A stretch of 64,000 nt of DNA from contig JADPRS010000005.1 in assembly GCA_015686845.1 (NCBI GenBank), positions 59,485 to 123,484 on the forward strand. Direction: 5' to 3'. This DNA comes from Lutibacter sp. B2. Lineage in GTDB: Bacteria; Bacillota; Clostridia; Peptostreptococcales; Thermotaleaceae. Numbering within the stretch: position 1 is the first letter of the stretch; each line of letters opens with the position of its first letter. This document shows, piece after piece, positions 63,927 through 64,000 of this stretch. A program made the translations under genes and the position numbers. Under the pieces are notes generated by a model that made no database searches, was not told the origin of the DNA, and was given only the letters and a program-made list of their open reading frames with translations.

Positions 63927-64000
63927 GTCGCTAAAAACGACAACGATTTTGAACTTTGAAAATTAAACAGTGTAAGAATTAAGCCAGCGCGAAAGCGCAA
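63927..64000 (+). other. 5' leader of a ribosomal RNA operon
   Basis: From the P2 start region the transcript contains GAACTTTGAAAATTAAACAG, a frequent leader element of clostridial rRNA operons, and a GCGC-GAAA-GCGC tetraloop hairpin (about 63985-63999). The 16S 5' end is not reached. Confidence 0.65.

Noticed and set aside
1..64000. CRISPR arrays, tRNA genes, insertion sequences, prophage
   Set aside because: No regularly spaced long repeats, no cloverleaf-like sequences, and no transposase, integrase or phage structural genes were recognised by reading; a dedicated tRNA and IS search was not possible.
63985..64000. Start of 16S rRNA inside the window
   Set aside because: The last bases form a small leader hairpin and none of the conserved 16S 5' sequence (AGAGTTTGATC) is present.

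Overview
The window reads as chromosome of a low-GC, Gram-positive, strictly anaerobic member of the Clostridia. Supporting signs are AT-rich DNA, strong AGGAGG-type ribosome binding sites, intrinsic terminators, a T-box and a cobalamin riboswitch, ferredoxin- and flavin-based redox complexes, an [FeFe]-hydrogenase-like sensor, rubredoxin chemistry, and three proteins with S-layer homology (SLH) modules. I cannot name the genus from sequence alone. No phage, transposon, CRISPR array or tRNA gene was found, and the region looks like ordinary core and accessory chromosome.

Layout. 1-1413: end of an SLH surface protein. 1469-7320 (minus): three-gene redox complex (NuoE-like, NuoF-like, and a GltD/NuoG-like fusion) that looks like an NADPH-linked bifurcating transhydrogenase rather than a formate dehydrogenase. 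7667-9226 (minus): phosphoglycerate mutase. 9416-14214: IclR regulator and 5-oxoproline (pyroglutamate) cluster pxpA - NRAMP-like transporter - pxpB - pxpC, the same gene set as Bacillus ycsF-ycsG-kipI-kipA-kipR. 14364-18636: a sigma-54 activator, a good sigma-54 promoter, then an alanine-dehydrogenase-like gene and an NhaC antiporter. 18689-23681 (minus): YjiH-like membrane protein, UvrD-type helicase, and brnQ behind a T-box. 24312-27216: CheV and a convergent chemoreceptor-like protein with an [FeFe]-hydrogenase domain. 27370-31696: addB (no addA beside it) and a two-gene LysO lysine exporter. 31749-34090 (minus): cobI-like methyltransferase and an ABC-2 exporter. 34538-39734: a MacB-type ABC transporter behind five 11-bp direct repeats, unknown membrane proteins, an ECF sigma factor and its likely partner.

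40729-46220: a cobalamin-riboswitch operon encoding a B12-type ABC permease and ATPase, a lipoprotein made of two fused CbiK-type chelatase domains, and a BtuF-like lipoprotein fused to SLH modules. This is the most unusual locus here. 46252-54413: glycosyltransferase, unknown proteins, OadA-like carboxyltransferase, NAD kinase, RluA, a solute-binding protein next to argG. 54559-59678: signal-less cell-wall hydrolase, a tiny hydrophobic tandem-repeat protein, and pyruvate carboxylase. 59741-63732: rubredoxin-fused NADH oxidoreductase and the AmmeMemoRadiSam pair (Memo-AMMECR1 fusion plus radical SAM enzyme). The last 200 bases hold tandem rRNA promoters and an rRNA leader; 16S itself must lie beyond the window.

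Best candidates for undescribed biology: the surface cobamide/tetrapyrrole locus with double CbiK; the redox complex whose molybdenum domain has lost the catalytic Sec/Cys; the hydrogenase-like chemoreceptor; the AmmeMemoRadiSam pair; and the 11-bp operator array at 34398-34445.
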